Positions 10,555 to 10,653 of a DNA stretch of 10,653 nt are shown here, piece after piece. This stretch comes from an uncultured Oscillospiraceae bacterium (lineage in GTDB: Bacteria > Bacillota > Clostridia > Oscillospirales > Ruminococcaceae): the NCBI GenBank assembly GCA_900556255.1, contig USNZ01000017.1, forward strand, positions 1 to 10,653, read 5' to 3'. The stretch's first letter is position 1. Every line of letters begins with the position of its first letter. Both the position numbers and the translations under genes were made by a program. The notes beneath the pieces were generated by a model. That model saw only the letters and a program-made list of their open reading frames with translations. It did no database searches and had not been told where the DNA came from.

Positions 10555-10653
10555 CAAGGTGACGGCAGGTGACGGGTAGAACAAAAACTCCCTAAAGGGG
10601 AAAAATCTCATTTTTGAAAAGTTTCATTTATGCCGTCACCTGCCGTCACCTTG
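10555..10653. repeat. Perfect 21-bp inverted repeat with nested GGTGACGG direct repeats
   Basis: The left arm (10555-10575) is CAA followed by GGTGACGG-CA-GGTGACGG, and the right arm (10633-10653) is its exact reverse complement. Each arm thus holds two 8-bp direct repeats with a 10-bp period, one helical turn. The 57-bp spacer is AT-rich and includes CCC-TAAA-GGG. A small palindrome CGATATATCG (10544-10553) sits just to the left. The arrangement of helically phased repeats flanking AT-rich DNA suits a replication origin of the element or a multi-site operator. The right edge may extend beyond the window. Confidence 0.75.

Overview
The window looks like chromosomal DNA from a high-GC gut Firmicute of the Oscillospiraceae/Ruminococcaceae type (Gemmiger, Subdoligranulum or Faecalibacterium-like). 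This rests on the overall GC richness, strong AGGAGG-like ribosome binding sites, a DUF896 gene (a Firmicutes family), the clostridial form of PurA and a composite palindromic repeat typical of that group. The genus is inferred, not proven.

Positions 1-6191 are ordinary chromosome. A truncated TraX-like membrane protein gene runs off the left edge on the minus strand. Divergent from it, after a composite palindromic repeat, is a small DUF896 gene. Next is purA (adenylosuccinate synthase) with its own extended -10 promoter and a perfect terminator. A four-gene plus-strand operon follows: a CDF-family metal exporter, NAD(P)-type malic enzyme, and the alpha and beta subunits of a class I fumarase. 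The last three together convert fumarate to malate to pyruvate, and PurA feeds the purine branch that releases fumarate. A tRNA-Leu(UAG) gene with a textbook promoter and terminator closes this part.

Positions 6200-10653 are one end of an integrated mobile element (prophage, phage satellite or integrative element; the window does not say which). Its tyrosine integrase abuts the 3' end of the tRNA-Leu gene, which is the probable attachment site. The integrase is preceded by an overlapping 105-aa gene of unknown function. The leader of these two genes contains what I read as a complete type II hammerhead self-cleaving ribozyme (minus strand, about 7690-7620), with all core nucleotides, three stems and a loop I pseudoknot. 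Upstream, divergent promoters for the integrase transcript and for a small ribbon-helix-helix regulator share a 130-bp region holding three copies of TGCGCATA spaced exactly 38 bp apart. This is a probable operator array.

Beyond a hairpin-rich convergent junction lies a minus-strand series of seven small, tightly packed genes (64, 189, 84, 75, 50, 118 and 131 aa, listed from left to right). Only the 118-aa product is recognisable, as a phBC6A51/terminase-small-subunit-like helix-turn-helix protein. Several use TTG or GTG starts and overlap their neighbours. The window ends in a perfect 21-bp inverted repeat around an AT-rich spacer, each arm holding two GGTGACGG repeats: a candidate replication origin or control site of the element.

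The most noteworthy items are the hammerhead ribozyme in the integrase leader, the 38-bp-phased operator array, a 13-bp copy of the same motif at the start of the small-gene series, and the GGTGACGG inverted repeat.
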